Part shown: positions 63,924 to 64,000 of the stretch, one piece after another
How the letters are laid out: the number at the start of each line of letters is the position of its first letter
Position numbering within the stretch: position 1 is the first letter of the stretch
Assembly (NCBI GenBank): GCA_040183005.1
Contig: JAMPIW010000007.1
Location: 1,682,188 to 1,746,187 of the forward strand
Length of the DNA stretch: 64,000 nt
DNA from: Gammaproteobacteria bacterium
GTDB taxonomy: Bacteria > Pseudomonadota > Gammaproteobacteria > Ga0077554 > Ga007554
Direction: 5' to 3'
Made by a program: the position numbers and the translations under genes
The notes under the pieces: generated by a model
The model's database searches: none
Told to the model about the DNA's origin: nothing
What the model saw: only the letters and a program-made list of their open reading frames with translations

Positions 63924-64000
63924 TTAGACGTCAACTATTTCATTGTTGGACTTAAAGTAACGCACTTTACGCCCATCTTCCAGCACTCTAAAACCAATCC
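63924..64000 (-). CDS. rplX: 50S ribosomal protein L24, C-terminal fragment
   Basis: The last 25 codons of L24 (IGFRVLEDGRKVRYFKSNNE, IVDV, stop at 63924-63926); the gene continues beyond the right edge. It sits 15 bp upstream of rplE as in the standard spc operon. Confidence 0.9.
   Translation of the reverse strand, partial: IGFRVLEDGRKVRYFKSNNEIVDV

Overview
The window comes from a gammaproteobacterium. It carries the EF-P/EpmA/EpmB modification genes, a canonical spc-alpha ribosomal operon, a SecDF-YajC-Tgt block, YbaL- and HtpX-type proteins, and Gram-negative outer-membrane genes throughout (BtuB, an OprO/P-type porin, a DUF1302-type barrel). The genus cannot be told from the sequence alone.

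Region 1 (1-8400, minus strand) is a vitamin B12 operon. A good sigma70-like promoter (8363-8392) and a clear cobalamin riboswitch (about 8150-8330) precede btuB, a BtuM-like membrane transporter, cobO, cobB, cbtB, cbtA, cobM, cbiX, cobH and the start of cbiD. Several genes overlap by 4 bp. It joins uptake of corrinoid and cobalt to corrin ring synthesis, metal insertion and adenosylation. An insertion sequence with a frameshifted transposase (about 8403-9793) lies directly upstream.

Region 2 (9.9-24.6 kb) is mixed chromosomal content: a small repeat-built periplasmic protein, a YbaL-type antiporter, a DUF938 methyltransferase, a Nudix hydrolase, a DUF3330 zinc-binding protein, a PilZ protein, efp-epmA divergent from epmB, a tandem pair of large PilZ-like proteins, a GNAT acetyltransferase, HtpX, and a Mut7-C/deacetylase operon.

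Region 3 (24.7-36.3 kb) holds yajC-secD-secF, tgt, xseB-ispA, then a phosphate-starvation unit (five Pho-box half-sites at an 11-bp period, a phosphate-type porin, pstS), a LolA-like protein, a VIT1/CCC1 transporter and tsaD.

Region 4 (36.5-50 kb) is the most unusual part: a cluster of envelope genes. It has a DrrA-type ABC ATPase with a long tail of 126-bp tryptophan-rich repeats, its permease, a TPR/beta-barrel protein, a second barrel-like protein, an MMPL/RND exporter, a DUF1302-type barrel with a C-terminal frameshift, a ribbon-helix-helix/zinc protein behind a perfect 24-bp inverted repeat, and a LolA-like protein related to the one at 33.4 kb. Together they look like an inner-to-outer membrane lipid or hydrophobic-compound export system; the cargo is unknown. 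An orphan secreted protein with a perfect CRP-type site upstream closes the region.

Region 5 (50-55.7 kb) is a nest of three IS66-family elements: a decayed fragment, an element broken by deletion and recombination, and an intact element inside it flanked by an 8-bp target duplication. A probable 5' group II intron fragment lies next to it.

Region 6 (55.75-64 kb, minus strand) is the ribosomal operon from rplX (partial) to rplQ, with secY, rpmJ and rpoA, ending at a strong terminator.
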